Shown: one piece after another, positions 35,463-44,225 of the stretch | Position numbering within the stretch: the first letter of the stretch is position 1 | Layout of the letters: each line of letters starts with the position of its first letter | Assembly: GCF_900411375.1 (NCBI RefSeq) | Contig: NZ_LS422984.1 | Coordinates: forward strand, 274,510-338,509 | Origin: Lentilactobacillus raoultii | GTDB taxonomy: Bacteria; Bacillota; Bacilli; Lactobacillales; Lactobacillaceae | Length of the DNA stretch: 64,000 bases | Direction: 5' to 3' | Made by a program: the position numbers and the translations under genes | The notes under the pieces: generated by a model | The model's input: the letters and a program-made list of their open reading frames with translations, nothing else | Told to the model about the DNA's origin: nothing | Database searches by the model: none

Positions 35463-35966
35463 TTAATGAATTTCATCTTTTTCGACTGGTGTGTAATAAG
35501 ATTCATGTGAATAAAAGCTTGGCGAGCTTCGATACTCCTTAGGAATAAATTCGTGAGTGCCGTTTTTCCATAATTCAAAATCTCGATATGACTCCCACGT
35601 GCCTAAAATAACCCGCTGGCTAATATCCTTATGATAATTCAATGAATAAATGGAGTGCATGCCCGCTGGTAATCCGTTACTAATTAACCGATTAATCCGA
35701 GCGTCAAAAACCTTTTGCTGATCAAAGTTTAAATCTAACGTTGAAAAATTAATAAAACTGTGCCAGTTATCTTGACCGCCATGGCCTAAGATATCGTAAA
35801 GGACTGGCGCTTGAAAAACAGACTTTTCACCCGAATAATCCAGCATCATTAACTTACCGGTTTGATTTAAAGCTTTATAAATCACAAGATCTCGATCCGG
35901 ATGTTGGTCCTTGAGCTGATTCATAATTCTGTTATCACCAAAGGTAATTGCGATTTGCTTTTTCAC
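35463..35966 (-). CDS. antibiotic biosynthesis monooxygenase-like (ABM fold) protein
   Basis: A 167-aa cytoplasmic protein. The C-terminal half (RVILGTWESYRDFELWKNGT) resembles the ABM/heme-monooxygenase-like dimeric alpha-beta barrel seen in TRAP and HmoB proteins of Firmicutes. The N-terminal half is not recognised. The exact function is unknown. GTG 35966 is chosen because AGGAGGTGGGG lies just upstream; the frame is open 24 codons further but without a ribosome-binding site. It has a good own promoter, back to back with that of the MBL gene. Confidence 0.6.
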   Translation of the reverse strand: MKKQIAITFGDNRIMNQLKDQHPDRDLVIYKALNQTGKLMMLDYSGEKSVFQAPVLYDILGHGGQDNWHSFINFSTLDLNFDQQKVFDARINRLISNGLPAGMHSIYSLNYHKDISQRVILGTWESYRDFELWKNGTHEFIPKEYRSSPSFYSHESYYTPVEKDEIH

Positions 35967-35991
35967 AATCCCCACCTCCTGTTTCAAGTTT

Positions 35992-36020
35992 ATTATACTT
36001 TTTTTGAGATGCTTAGCCAA
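35992..36020 (-). promoter_or_regulatory. promoter of the ABM-like gene
   Basis: On the minus strand TTGGCT (36020-36015) and TATAAT (35997-35992) are 17 bp apart. It starts 3 bp from the -35 of the divergent promoter. Confidence 0.72.
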
Positions 36021-36023
36021 ACA

Positions 36024-36052
36024 TTTACTTTTGATCAAGCCTAACCTATACT
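36024..36052 (+). promoter_or_regulatory. promoter of the MBL-fold hydrolase gene
   Basis: TTTACT (36024-36029) and TATACT (36047-36052) are 17 bp apart, 27 bp before the start codon. Confidence 0.62.
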
Positions 36053-36079
36053 GAAATCAATGACGTAGGAGGGATACTT

Positions 36080-36820
36080 TTGAAATTAACAGTCCTGGGA
36101 TTTTTAGGCGGTTATCCTTCAAACGGGAACGCCACAAGTAGTTATTTATTGGAATCAGATGGCTTCCATCTTTTAATTGATTGTGGAAGTGGTGCACTTT
36201 TAAGTCTTGAAGAAGTGTTTGATCCGTTGAAACTCGATGCGGTTATCTTAACGCACTATCATCATGACCATACAGCTGATGTTGGGGTCTTGCAGTATTA
36301 CTGGCAACTTCATGATGAGCGATATGATCAGCGGGTTCTTCCGATTTATGGGCACTCACAGGATTCCGTCAATTTTAATGGGTTGGATTGGCCACAATCG
36401 ACTCAAAAAATTGCTTATCATCCTGATAAAGTTTTGTCCATTGGTCCCTTTAAAATCAGCTTTTTAAAAATGCAGCATCCAGTGCCAACATTTGGACTGC
36501 GAATCACTGAGAGTAAGACAGGGAAAGTGGTTGTTTTCACTGCTGATACAGCTTACTTTTCAAAACTTACCGGTTTTGCGCAAAATGCTGATTTATTAAT
36601 GACTGATACCAATTTTTTTGCTGACAAAAAAGGCAAGAAATGGCATATGACTTCTACTGAGTCTGGTCAACTAGCTAAAGATGCTAATGTTAAATCATTG
36701 TTGCTGACCCATTTACCGGCAGTTGGTGATCTTAACCAGTTAAAACAGGAAGCTAAACAAGCTGCCGGTGATGAACTGCCGGTTCAACTGGCTAGCAGAC
36801 ATTTAAAGATTGAGATATAA
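36080..36820 (+). CDS. MBL-fold metallo-hydrolase (YhfI/RNase Z-like)
   Basis: Metallo-beta-lactamase-fold hydrolase of 246 aa. The metal motif [11 protein letters not shown] (about residues 58-68), a second His in [10 protein letters not shown], Asp in FTADTAY and a final His in LLLTHLPA give a full two-zinc site. It resembles Bacillus YhfI and the phosphodiesterase/RNase Z branch, but lacks features that prove tRNA processing. The substrate is unknown. TTG 36080 follows TAGGAGGGA. It is divergent from the ABM-like gene. Confidence 0.83.
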   Translation: MKLTVLGFLGGYPSNGNATSSYLLESDGFHLLIDCGSGALLSLEEVFDPLKLDAVILTHYHHDHTADVGVLQYYWQLHDERYDQRVLPIYGHSQDSVNFNGLDWPQSTQKIAYHPDKVLSIGPFKISFLKMQHPVPTFGLRITESKTGKVVVFTADTAYFSKLTGFAQNADLLMTDTNFFADKKGKKWHMTSTESGQLAKDANVKSLLLTHLPAVGDLNQLKQEAKQAAGDELPVQLASRHLKIEI

Positions 36821-36896
36821 CTGGTGGATTTGTGATGAAAGTTTAGTCTTTGTTAGATTATTTTGTGAAACTTATGATTTTTATAACTTTATCCTT

Positions 36897-36902
36897 TATA
36901 AT
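36897..36902 (+). promoter_or_regulatory. -10 box of the spx promoter
   Basis: A perfect TATAAT, 38 bp before the spx ATG. The -35 at 17 bp (ATGATT, 36874-36879) is weak, which would suit an activated or regulated promoter. Confidence 0.5.
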
Positions 36903-36939
36903 CTAGACATAGAAAAGATTATTAAGGAGATGAGTTATC

Positions 36940-37338
36940 ATGACAGTAAATTTTTTGACAACCCCAAGTTGTACTTCCTGTAGAAAAGCAAAAAAGTGGT
37001 TAATTGATAATCAAGTGGATTTTAAGGAAAGAAATATTTTTGCCAATCCACTGACGAAAAATGAGCTCAAGCAAATCTTAATGTTATCTGAAACCGGCAC
37101 GGATGGGTTGATTTCAATCCGGTCATACGTTTATGATCAGTTTAAGGATAAAATTAATTCATTGACGATCAGTGAGCTGCTTGATTTGCTGGTAGCTCAT
37201 CCAGAAATGATTCGACGCCCGATCTTGATTGACGAAAAGCGACTTCAAATTGGGTTTAATGATGACGAAATTCGGCGTTTTCTGCCACGTGCAACTCGTA
37301 AAAGCGATCTTGAACGAATGATCCAAAATGCCCAATAG
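36940..37338 (+). CDS. spx: transcriptional regulator Spx
   Basis: Thiol-stress regulator that binds the RNA polymerase alpha subunit and is kept low by ClpXP. The 132-aa product is an ArsC/thioredoxin-fold protein with the redox switch CTSC at Cys11-Cys14 (TPSCTSCRKAKKWL). The conserved RRPILIDEKRLQIGFNDDEI motif (about residues 91-110) is present, with an Arg/Lys-rich C-terminal end. ATG 36940 follows AAGGAGATGAG. Its proteolysis adaptor SpxH and the ClpCP adaptor MecA are also in this window. Confidence 0.95.
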   Translation: MTVNFLTTPSCTSCRKAKKWLIDNQVDFKERNIFANPLTKNELKQILMLSETGTDGLISIRSYVYDQFKDKINSLTISELLDLLVAHPEMIRRPILIDEKRLQIGFNDDEIRRFLPRATRKSDLERMIQNAQ

Positions 37339-37411
37339 TGAAAAAGAATGATTTACTTGTCAGTTACCATTTTTAGCCGTATCATTTACTTGGACAATAA
37401 TTGTGTTACAA

Positions 37412-37420
37412 TGATATAAT
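37412..37420 (+). promoter_or_regulatory. extended -10 promoter of mecA
   Basis: TGATATAAT, with TTGGAC (37390-37395) 19 bp upstream as a possible -35. Confidence 0.6.
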
Positions 37421-37454
37421 AATTACCCTCAGAGATTGAAAGGGGTGGCTAACT

Positions 37455-38123
37455 ATGGAAATGGAACGGATCAACGAGAATACAATTCGAGTTTTGATCG
37501 GAAATGATGACCTTGATAAGCGCGGAATTACCGTTTTAGACCTACTCGGGAATCATAAACAAATTGAAAGTTTCTTTTATAGCATTCTTGAGGAAGTCGA
37601 CAAAGATCATCAATTTCAAAATAATGATGCCGTCACTTTCCAAGTTCTTCCAAATCAGAATGGTCTTGAGCTCTTTATTAGTAAGGATGTTGACATGTCT
37701 GACGAAGATGAACCGCTGCTTGGTTCCGGCAATGGGCACGAGAAGCGCGACCGAGTTTCAAAATATATCAACGAACACGGCGTGAACAACAAACCTCAGA
37801 ATGATCAACGGACCAATGATGAATTCGGCCATCAAAAGAGAACCGTGATTCTTGAATTTGATGATTTAAACGATTTTATTGAACTTTCCAAGGCATTACG
37901 ATTGGAAAATGGGACTTCAGATCTGTACCTTTATGAAGGTAAATATTTTCTGAAGCTTCAGTTGTTCAGTAATGATCCTGTTGACATGATTGTCAGCGAT
38001 GAAGTCGCAATTGCCAATGAATATGGCAAAAAGACTACCGTTACTGAGGATGTTTTAAATGAATATGGTCAACAAATTATGGAAAATAGTGCGCTTGAAT
38101 TAAGTCGTTATTATTTTAAATAG
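37455..38123 (+). CDS. mecA: adaptor protein MecA
   Basis: Adaptor that brings substrates such as competence factors to the ClpC-ClpP protease and assembles the ClpC hexamer. The 222-aa product starts with the family signature MEMERINENTIRVLI. An N-domain (1-80), a charged linker rich in Asp, Asn and Lys (about 80-125) and a C-terminal ClpC-binding domain follow. ATG 37455 lies 7 nt after AAGGGGTGG. It lies next to spx, as in many Firmicutes. Confidence 0.95.
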   Translation: MEMERINENTIRVLIGNDDLDKRGITVLDLLGNHKQIESFFYSILEEVDKDHQFQNNDAVTFQVLPNQNGLELFISKDVDMSDEDEPLLGSGNGHEKRDRVSKYINEHGVNNKPQNDQRTNDEFGHQKRTVILEFDDLNDFIELSKALRLENGTSDLYLYEGKYFLKLQLFSNDPVDMIVSDEVAIANEYGKKTTVTEDVLNEYGQQIMENSALELSRYYFK

Positions 38124-38148
38124 AGGTTGGCAACGTATTTTGCAACTA

Positions 38149-38198
38149 AAAAGCCAATGTTTGTAAGTGGGTTACCCATTTTACAAACATTGGCTTTT
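38149..38198. terminator. bidirectional terminator between mecA and the GT2 gene
   Basis: A perfect 18-bp stem (AAAAGCCAATGTTTGTAA with its complement), extended by TGGG/CCCA near the loop, with flanking A/T runs. Confidence 0.92.
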
Positions 38199-38221
38199 AT
38201 TTTAGGAAAATTGATTATTTC

Positions 38222-39238
38222 TTATTGTTCGAGAACTTGTCTTTTACTCGGATGATGTGAATACATTTTTGGGCGGGCATCAACTTTAAAAGTTGAGGAG
38301 TGTTTGGAAGCCGATTGAAAGCCCTTGGTTCTGGCGACGATATAGAGCGGGCGTTTCCTTGAAGCCTCAAATACGCGGAATAAATAGGCGCCTACCAATC
38401 CAAGAGATAATAATCCAAGCCCCATTAAAAGGAAAAGCGAAAAGACAGCAAATTGAAGGGTATTGAATCCGGTCATTAAAGTTATGAACAAATAACCAAA
38501 ACTGAAAATGATTGAGAAACTTCCCAGCCAGTTAGCTAGTTGCAAGGGAAATGACGAGAAAGAGGTGACGCCGTCCATTGCTAAACGCAGCATTTTTGAA
38601 AAGGGATACTTTGAAACGCCGGCAATTCTTTCCTGACGTTCATATTCAACTGACGTTTGGTTAAACCCAACCCAACTGACCATTCCCCTGACGTAAGGAT
38701 CAGTTTCATTCATTTTAGCCAGTTCATTGACAACCTGACGATCCATTAACCGAAAGTCACCGGTATCAAGTGGAATATCGACGTTGGTAATTCTTTTTAG
38801 CGTTCGGTAAAAGACAGCTGCTGTGACTTTCTTAAAAAGGCTTTCACCGTCTCTGGAAACCCGTTTACCATAGACAACGTCAGCACCAGCCTGCCATTTT
38901 TTGATCATTTCAACAATTACGGCAGGCGGATCTTGTAAATCAGCATCCATGACCACGACCGCGTCACCACTGGTATAACGAATACCGGCAGTAATGGCAA
39001 GTTGATGACCAAAGTTCCTGGAAAATTGAACAATCTTAATGTTGTTGTGAAATTGCCGGGCTTCTGAGATCAATTGAACGCTCTTATCACGTGAGCCGTC
39101 ATCAACAAAGATCAACTCAAATTGCTGCGGTTGATTGTCAATGAAAGCTTCTAAGGTATCAATTGTTCGCTGAATACCCTGTTCTTCATTAAAAACAGGC
39201 AAAACAATTGAAACTAAATCATCTGTGCTTTTTTCCAT
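38222..39238 (-). CDS. glycosyltransferase family 2 (GtrB/DPM1-like)
   Basis: Membrane-bound polyprenyl-phosphate glycosyltransferase. It is expected to transfer a sugar from a nucleotide sugar to undecaprenyl phosphate on the cytoplasmic side. The 338-aa product has a GT-A domain with VSIVLPVFNEEQGI, FVDDGSRDKS and the DXD-type motif VVMDADLQDPP, then two membrane helices near the C-terminus (about 233-255 and 266-288). ATG 39238 follows AGGAGG at 8 nt. It is the third gene of a gtrA-GT39-GT2 operon that would make, flip and use a lipid-linked sugar, resembling Bacillus ykcBC. Confidence 0.88.
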   Translation of the reverse strand: MEKSTDDLVSIVLPVFNEEQGIQRTIDTLEAFIDNQPQQFELIFVDDGSRDKSVQLISEARQFHNNIKIVQFSRNFGHQLAITAGIRYTSGDAVVVMDADLQDPPAVIVEMIKKWQAGADVVYGKRVSRDGESLFKKVTAAVFYRTLKRITNVDIPLDTGDFRLMDRQVVNELAKMNETDPYVRGMVSWVGFNQTSVEYERQERIAGVSKYPFSKMLRLAMDGVTSFSSFPLQLANWLGSFSIIFSFGYLFITLMTGFNTLQFAVFSLFLLMGLGLLSLGLVGAYLFRVFEASRKRPLYIVARTKGFQSASKHSSTFKVDARPKMYSHHPSKRQVLEQ

Positions 39239-39259
39239 ATTAGGGACCTCCTCGTTGGT

Positions 39260-41569
39260 TTATTTATAAATCGATGACAAATCATACAGGACACCTGATG
39301 ATCCCATGCCACCACCCATCCCCATGCCGCCTGGCATCGTTGATTGGGATTTCTTAGGTTTAGTCGTGGTTGACGTTGACGGCGTTTTCTTGGTCTTTGA
39401 CACTTTTAAATTGCCATTCGGACGGTTCATCTTCCTAGATGTTCCTTTAGGTTTAGAGAGTCTCTTCGTCATGCCTTGAGGCTTTCTTTGGCCAGCCGCA
39501 GGTTTCTGAGCAGTAGATTTCGCTTTTTTGGTTGTTTGACCAGGGTTAGCTTTGCCGAAACTGTTAACTTGCTGTGAACCAGAAGCCTGATACAAACTAC
39601 TTTTAACCTTTGTGGCATGTTTCTTGATCCAGTTAATGATCTTAGTGTTACCAGAACGACCTGAGTAGTAGAAATACTTCAAGTCACCGTTTTTAACCAA
39701 TTCTTTGAATTTTGAAAGGGTAATTGCGGGATCGGTTCCGTTAAAGCCACCCATCGCCATGACCGCTTTGCCAGTTTTGATAATGTATGGGGCAGCCGAG
39801 GTTGAATCACTGGTAGCAAACAAATATTTAGCTTTTCCTTGATGTTTTTCCAGGTAAGTCAATAATTTGGTGTTAACCTTTGAATTACCCATTCCCATAC
39901 CGCCACCGCCGGGACCTGATGTGTTGGTTGTTAGCAGAGAGGGGCCAGCAGTTGGGATCATGGCCGATTCAGCCGATAAAGTCGGTGTCAGTGACCACCA
40001 GGCAGGCGCTGCCAAAATTCCCAGCGTTGCAACCGTTAAGGTAATACTGCTTGCCGGTTGTTTTGGAAAAAGGATCAGCAGCAGTGACATGATGACTGCA
40101 ACAATTGCGATTATCCAAGTCAGCCATGGATAGTATGAATGAACGTACCAGGCTTGCAAGGCAGCCGTTGATAGAATGGCGAGTGGAAACAGATAAAATT
40201 TCCAATTAGTTCGGAAATTGGTTTTAAAGAGTTGTCCCAGTGCAACCATGCCGATCCCAAACAGGGCAGCAATTGGTGGTGCCAACATAATCGTATAGTA
40301 TGGGTGAAAAAAGCTGGCAACCGAAAAGAAACCATAGACTGGTACTAACCAAGCAGTCCAGAGAGCTAATTGTTTTTGCTCATGAGATAAGTGAAACCAG
40401 CGTTTTTTTCGATCTCGATAGTAGATAAGACCGCCAATCAAATCGAAAATGGCGAATGGTAATAGCCAACTAATTTGAGGCCCAAGTGAGGATTGGAAAA
40501 GTCTAAATGGGCCAATTGTGCCAATATCAAAGGCACCACCGCCACCGCCTGCACCGCCGGGCCCTTGACGGCCTTTTTTGCCTTGGTTGTTACCAGGCAT
40601 TTGCTTGGCGCCTTTGCCGGTTGGCGCTGCTTTACCCGCCTTTTTAAACTTGGTTGGCATTTTGCCGCCACCAGGCATTCCCTTATTTTTTCCTTGGCTT
40701 TTGGCGTTCATACCACCGCCAAAGGTACCACCGGTGCCAGTTGTTTGCCCAAGTAACCGTTCAGTCCCGTTATAACCGAAAGCCAATTCCAATTCTGAAT
40801 TAGTTTCGGAGCCGCCGACGTATGGACGTTGACTTGCGGGGGTTAAGTCAACGGAAAGGGGATAGGCAAGTGTGAAGACAATTAGACCGATGGTGGCGAA
40901 AATCAGTTTTTTAACTTTTTTCTGCCATTTTTCGTTGGCCGCGAGCCAATAAAACAGGTACATGGCCGGTAAAATCATAAATGCTTGAAGCATTTTGACA
41001 TTAAAGGCAATGCCAATCAATGAAAAGCTTACAATGAGTGGCCAAAGTTTGCGTTGCTGAATTGCTTTTTCAAGAAACCAAAGTGCCAGCAGTAAGAAAA
41101 AGATCAGTGTTGCATCCATGTTATTGGTTCGAGAATCAGCTACTACGATTGGTGTAATTGTCATAGCTAAAGCGGCTAACCTGCCGGCATTTTTCCCAAA
41201 GTAAGGCGCAACCAGTTGATGCATTAAGTAAACCGACCCAACGCCAAACAGAACGGAAGGTAGAACGATACTCCAGCCATGGAGACCAAAGACTTTGGCA
41301 CTGATTGCCATAAACCAAAGGGCAACCGGTGGTTTATCCACAGTAATATAACCTGCTGGATCAAAGCTGCCATACCAAAAGTTACTGAAACTTTGCATCA
41401 TGCTTTTGATAGCGGCTGTATAAAAAGCGTTTGCCGAACCAGCTTTCCAGGTTTGCCAGCCATATAGGAAAAGTGCCAGTAGCAACACCAATCCCAATAG
41501 CCAGTCGAATTTTAATCTTTTATTAGCCCGATTTTGGATATTTCCAGCTGAAACATTATTGATTTCCAA
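39260..41569 (-). CDS. GT39-type glycosyltransferase (YkcB/ArnT-like) with low-complexity inserts
   Basis: Integral membrane glycosyltransferase of the mannosyltransferase/ArnT (GT39) type, using a lipid-linked sugar on the outer face. The 769-aa product has about ten to twelve helices, the catalytic-loop motif DPAGYITVDKPPVALW (about 70-85) and DSRTNNMDATL (about 145-155). Two stretches are unusual: a Gly/Lys/Pro/Met-rich insert at about 276-348, and a Lys/Ser/Thr/Pro-rich tail from about 655, ending in a Gly/Met run and YDLSSIYK. Related Firmicutes proteins also carry such segments. TTG 41569 lies 9 nt after AGGAGG. Overlaps gtrA by 14 nt. Confidence 0.88.
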   Translation of the reverse strand: MEINNVSAGNIQNRANKRLKFDWLLGLVLLLALFLYGWQTWKAGSANAFYTAAIKSMMQSFSNFWYGSFDPAGYITVDKPPVALWFMAISAKVFGLHGWSIVLPSVLFGVGSVYLMHQLVAPYFGKNAGRLAALAMTITPIVVADSRTNNMDATLIFFLLLALWFLEKAIQQRKLWPLIVSFSLIGIAFNVKMLQAFMILPAMYLFYWLAANEKWQKKVKKLIFATIGLIVFTLAYPLSVDLTPASQRPYVGGSETNSELELAFGYNGTERLLGQTTGTGGTFGGGMNAKSQGKNKGMPGGGKMPTKFKKAGKAAPTGKGAKQMPGNNQGKKGRQGPGGAGGGGGAFDIGTIGPFRLFQSSLGPQISWLLPFAIFDLIGGLIYYRDRKKRWFHLSHEQKQLALWTAWLVPVYGFFSVASFFHPYYTIMLAPPIAALFGIGMVALGQLFKTNFRTNWKFYLFPLAILSTAALQAWYVHSYYPWLTWIIAIVAVIMSLLLILFPKQPASSITLTVATLGILAAPAWWSLTPTLSAESAMIPTAGPSLLTTNTSGPGGGGMGMGNSKVNTKLLTYLEKHQGKAKYLFATSDSTSAAPYIIKTGKAVMAMGGFNGTDPAITLSKFKELVKNGDLKYFYYSGRSGNTKIINWIKKHATKVKSSLYQASGSQQVNSFGKANPGQTTKKAKSTAQKPAAGQRKPQGMTKRLSKPKGTSRKMNRPNGNLKVSKTKKTPSTSTTTKPKKSQSTMPGGMGMGGGMGSSGVLYDLSSIYK

Positions 41570-41963
41570 AGTGCGAGGCCTCCTTTGAGGTTGAATTTTT
41601 GAATACCCAAAATTTGGATAATAAGAAATTAGTGGGAACGGTCACTAATAAGCTGAAGATAGGGATCAGCTGTTGGTTAACCTCTGTAAATCGACTGAGG
41701 ACGTCGGCAATTGCTGTGCTAAGCAGCCAAGTTGACAAATAAGTCGTATAGTACTTGAAAACAACGGCTTTAAATTGGGCGTGGGTTTTAAAAACCCAAT
41801 GGTTGTTTAGTGTCAGACTTAGCAATGACGTGATGCCATAACCGATCGCCATTGCAATGGTCGCGTTGGTTGGTGAAAGTAGTAGTAGATAAATCACGTA
41901 GGTCAGCAGTGTATTTAAAAAACCAATGATGCCGAATTTTAATAATTGCTTGAATCCGTTAAT
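41556..41963 (-). CDS. GtrA-family membrane protein with an apparent ATT start
   Basis: Small four-helix protein of the GtrA/DPMS family, thought to help move or present undecaprenyl-linked sugars. The canonical-start frame begins only at GTG 41897 (113 aa), inside the first helix. The frame stays open upstream and reads NGFKQLLKFGIIGFLNTLLT, a clear GtrA N-terminus. No ATG, GTG or TTG lies there. AGGAGG (41977-41972) is 8 nt before ATT 41963 and 5 nt before ATC 41966. ATT is preferred, because 8-9 nt is the spacing used by neighbouring genes; it gives 135 aa. Confidence 0.78.
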   Translation of the reverse strand: MNGFKQLLKFGIIGFLNTLLTYVIYLLLLSPTNATIAMAIGYGITSLLSLTLNNHWVFKTHAQFKAVVFKYYTTYLSTWLLSTAIADVLSRFTEVNQQLIPIFSLLVTVPTNFLLSKFWVFKNSTSKEASHFGNQ

Positions 41964-42130
41964 GATGGGTGCCTCCTTCTCTTTGAATAAAAATTATTTT
42001 AGCGGGACAACCATAAAACAAGCTTAAATTTTTCAATTGTGTTTAATTTCAGGTCGAACAGTTGACGAATCACCGGAAAACAGATAGTTTATTGGGAAGG
42101 TTATCTTTGACAGAAAAGGAGAAAAGACGG

Positions 42131-42823
42131 ATGAAAGAATTGCATATCTTAATCATTGAAGACGACGAATCACTTGCTCAAAGTCTACAACTTTTTTTGA
42201 AAGAAATTGCGCAAACAACGGTTTCACACGATGGCTTTGAGGGCCAGATGCTGGGAGAGGAAGGAATTTATGATTTAGTAGTGTTGGACTTGATGCTGCC
42301 GCAAATAAACGGGTATGACATCTTAAAGCATTGGCGGACGGAATCACATCTCTCCATGCCGGTCCTGATTTTAACAGCAAAGGACACGTTGGATGACAAA
42401 GTCCACGGCTTCGAATTGGGCGCTGATGACTACTTAACGAAGCCGTTTCACCGTGAAGAATTATTAATGCGGGTTAAGGCACTTTTAAAACGAAGTGGTC
42501 ATTTGGGAAACGATAATCAGATGATCGTGGGCCCATTTACGGTTGATTTAAGTAAACGAACGGTCGTTGTGAAGGATAATCAACTGGCGCTAAATGGGAA
42601 AGAATTTGATTTACTTGTGTACTTCTTGCAAAACCCGGATACAATTATTACTAAAGAACAAATTTTTGATCGACTTTGGGGATTTGAATCTGAAACCGCC
42701 ATTTCAGTAGTTGAAGTTTATATGAGTAATTTACGAAAGAAAATTAAGACGGCGACTGATTTGAAGCCGATTAAAACATTGAGGAATGTTGGTTATATGT
42801 TTGAAACGGAGGAGCTTGATTGA
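42131..42823 (+). CDS. OmpR-family response regulator
   Basis: Two-component response regulator of 230 aa. The receiver domain has the acidic pair in IIEDDESLAQ, the phosphorylation Asp in LVVLDLMLP and Lys in YLTKPFHREE. A C-terminal winged-helix DNA-binding domain follows (about 130-228, LNGKEFDLLVYFLQNPD). ATG 42131 follows AAAGGAG; the frame is open from 42062 without a ribosome-binding site. It overlaps the kinase gene start and is divergent from the gtrA-GT39-GT2 operon, a possible target (inference from position). Confidence 0.92.
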   Translation: MKELHILIIEDDESLAQSLQLFLKEIAQTTVSHDGFEGQMLGEEGIYDLVVLDLMLPQINGYDILKHWRTESHLSMPVLILTAKDTLDDKVHGFELGADDYLTKPFHREELLMRVKALLKRSGHLGNDNQMIVGPFTVDLSKRTVVVKDNQLALNGKEFDLLVYFLQNPDTIITKEQIFDRLWGFESETAISVVEVYMSNLRKKIKTATDLKPIKTLRNVGYMFETEELD

Positions 42824-44133
42824 TCAAAGGGGATCCGCAAAGAAAGCAACAATTATCCCTGTTTGCCAGGGAATTAATAGGCTTTGCACTTTTATTTGCT
42901 ATTTTAGGGTTAGTCGTTAATTTTTTCTTTCAACAGTCAATTTATCAAAATATTGATCGAGGGTTAAATTGGCAAAAAATAGGCATTTTAACCAATCGTC
43001 GTCAACCAACCTTTCATCCCGGCCAGATGAATCCGGCCAATGGGCACACCCCACCGGCCAGCAATACGCCCTTTAGAACTAATGTTGTGGTTTTCAATCG
43101 GCATGGGAAAATCGTTAATAATCAGATGCTGGGTAACCGGTTGTATAGTGTCTTTGTCAATACCCGTTTGGATGTCTCACAAGTTAATAAGATTCGGGAA
43201 ATGACATTTATGTCATCTGATAAGTCCTGGCACTATTTTCGAACGCTTTTGATCAAAGTGCCAAAATCCAATTCTAATCCGATGTACGCTGGTCGATACG
43301 CATTAATCTTGGAAAATATTGATTCAGATTTGCTGGCAATTCGGGGATTTCGGCGGTCACTACTGACGACATTGATTGTTTTCTGGTTTTTAGCTATCGC
43401 GGTGGCCTATTTTCTGTCGCGGTCCAGTATGAAACCAATTTTGGAATCTTGGAATCGTCAAAAACAATTTAGTGCGAATGCGGCACATGAATTAAGAACC
43501 CCGTTAACGGTCATCCAAAATCAGATGGAGTATTTGCTCACTAAACCCAAATCAAAAATCATTGATCAAGCAGAACCAATTTCAACCACGTTGGATGAAG
43601 TCAGGCATTTGCAAAACTTAACTAACAAGTTATTAATGCTGGCCCGATCAGATGCTGACATTATTCAAATTAATCGTCAAAACATCGCCTTACAAAAATG
43701 GTTTGAACAGGTAATTAAACCCTATGTTGAAATTGCCCGTAGTCAAACCAAAACGTTGCTTCCGGTCATTCATCTTTCTGGAGAGGGCCAATTGGACGCT
43801 GATTTGATTCGACAATTAATTATTATTTTATTAGATAATGCAATTAAATACACGCCGGCGGGTGGGGCTGTTACTTTCACGGTTGAAAAGCTTCGTGAAA
43901 ATCGGTTAAAAATGACTGTTCAAGACACCGGAGCTGGGATTTCGGCCGAAGATAAGAAACACGTTTTTGAAAGATTTTATCGCTCAGATAAATCGCGAAA
44001 TGCTAAAACAGGTGGTAATGGTTTGGGATTAGCGATTGCTAAATGGATCGTTGATGAACATCGCGGAACCATTACGGTAAGGGACAATCACCCTAAGGGC
44101 ACCATTTTTACCGTCATCATTCCGTTAAAGTAA
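42820..44133 (+). CDS. sensor histidine kinase
   Basis: Membrane sensor kinase of 437 aa. A first helix (about 12-35), an extracytoplasmic sensor region of about 150 residues with a Pro/Asn-rich part, and a second helix (about 185-205) are followed by the dimerisation/phosphoacceptor box with His in SANAAHELRTPLTVIQ. The ATPase domain has an N-box with LLDNAIKYTP, G1 DTGAGI and G2 GGNGLGLAIAKW. TTG 42820 overlaps the regulator stop by 4 nt and follows CGGAGGAG. The stimulus is unknown. Confidence 0.92.
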   Translation: MIKGDPQRKQQLSLFARELIGFALLFAILGLVVNFFFQQSIYQNIDRGLNWQKIGILTNRRQPTFHPGQMNPANGHTPPASNTPFRTNVVVFNRHGKIVNNQMLGNRLYSVFVNTRLDVSQVNKIREMTFMSSDKSWHYFRTLLIKVPKSNSNPMYAGRYALILENIDSDLLAIRGFRRSLLTTLIVFWFLAIAVAYFLSRSSMKPILESWNRQKQFSANAAHELRTPLTVIQNQMEYLLTKPKSKIIDQAEPISTTLDEVRHLQNLTNKLLMLARSDADIIQINRQNIALQKWFEQVIKPYVEIARSQTKTLLPVIHLSGEGQLDADLIRQLIIILLDNAIKYTPAGGAVTFTVEKLRENRLKMTVQDTGAGISAEDKKHVFERFYRSDKSRNAKTGGNGLGLAIAKWIVDEHRGTITVRDNHPKGTIFTVIIPLK

Positions 44134-44175
44134 TTTTGACAAGGCAATTTCAGTATGACTTAATGGTTCTTCAAA

Positions 44176-44210
44176 AAAGGACCGGGATAATCATTTTATC
44201 CTGGTCCTTT
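44176..44210. terminator. bidirectional terminator between the kinase and gshA
   Basis: A 15-bp stem, AAAGGACCGGGATAA with TTATCCTGGTCCTTT, flanked by A- and T-runs. Confidence 0.87.
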
Positions 44211-44225
44211 AACAATCTCTCATAT

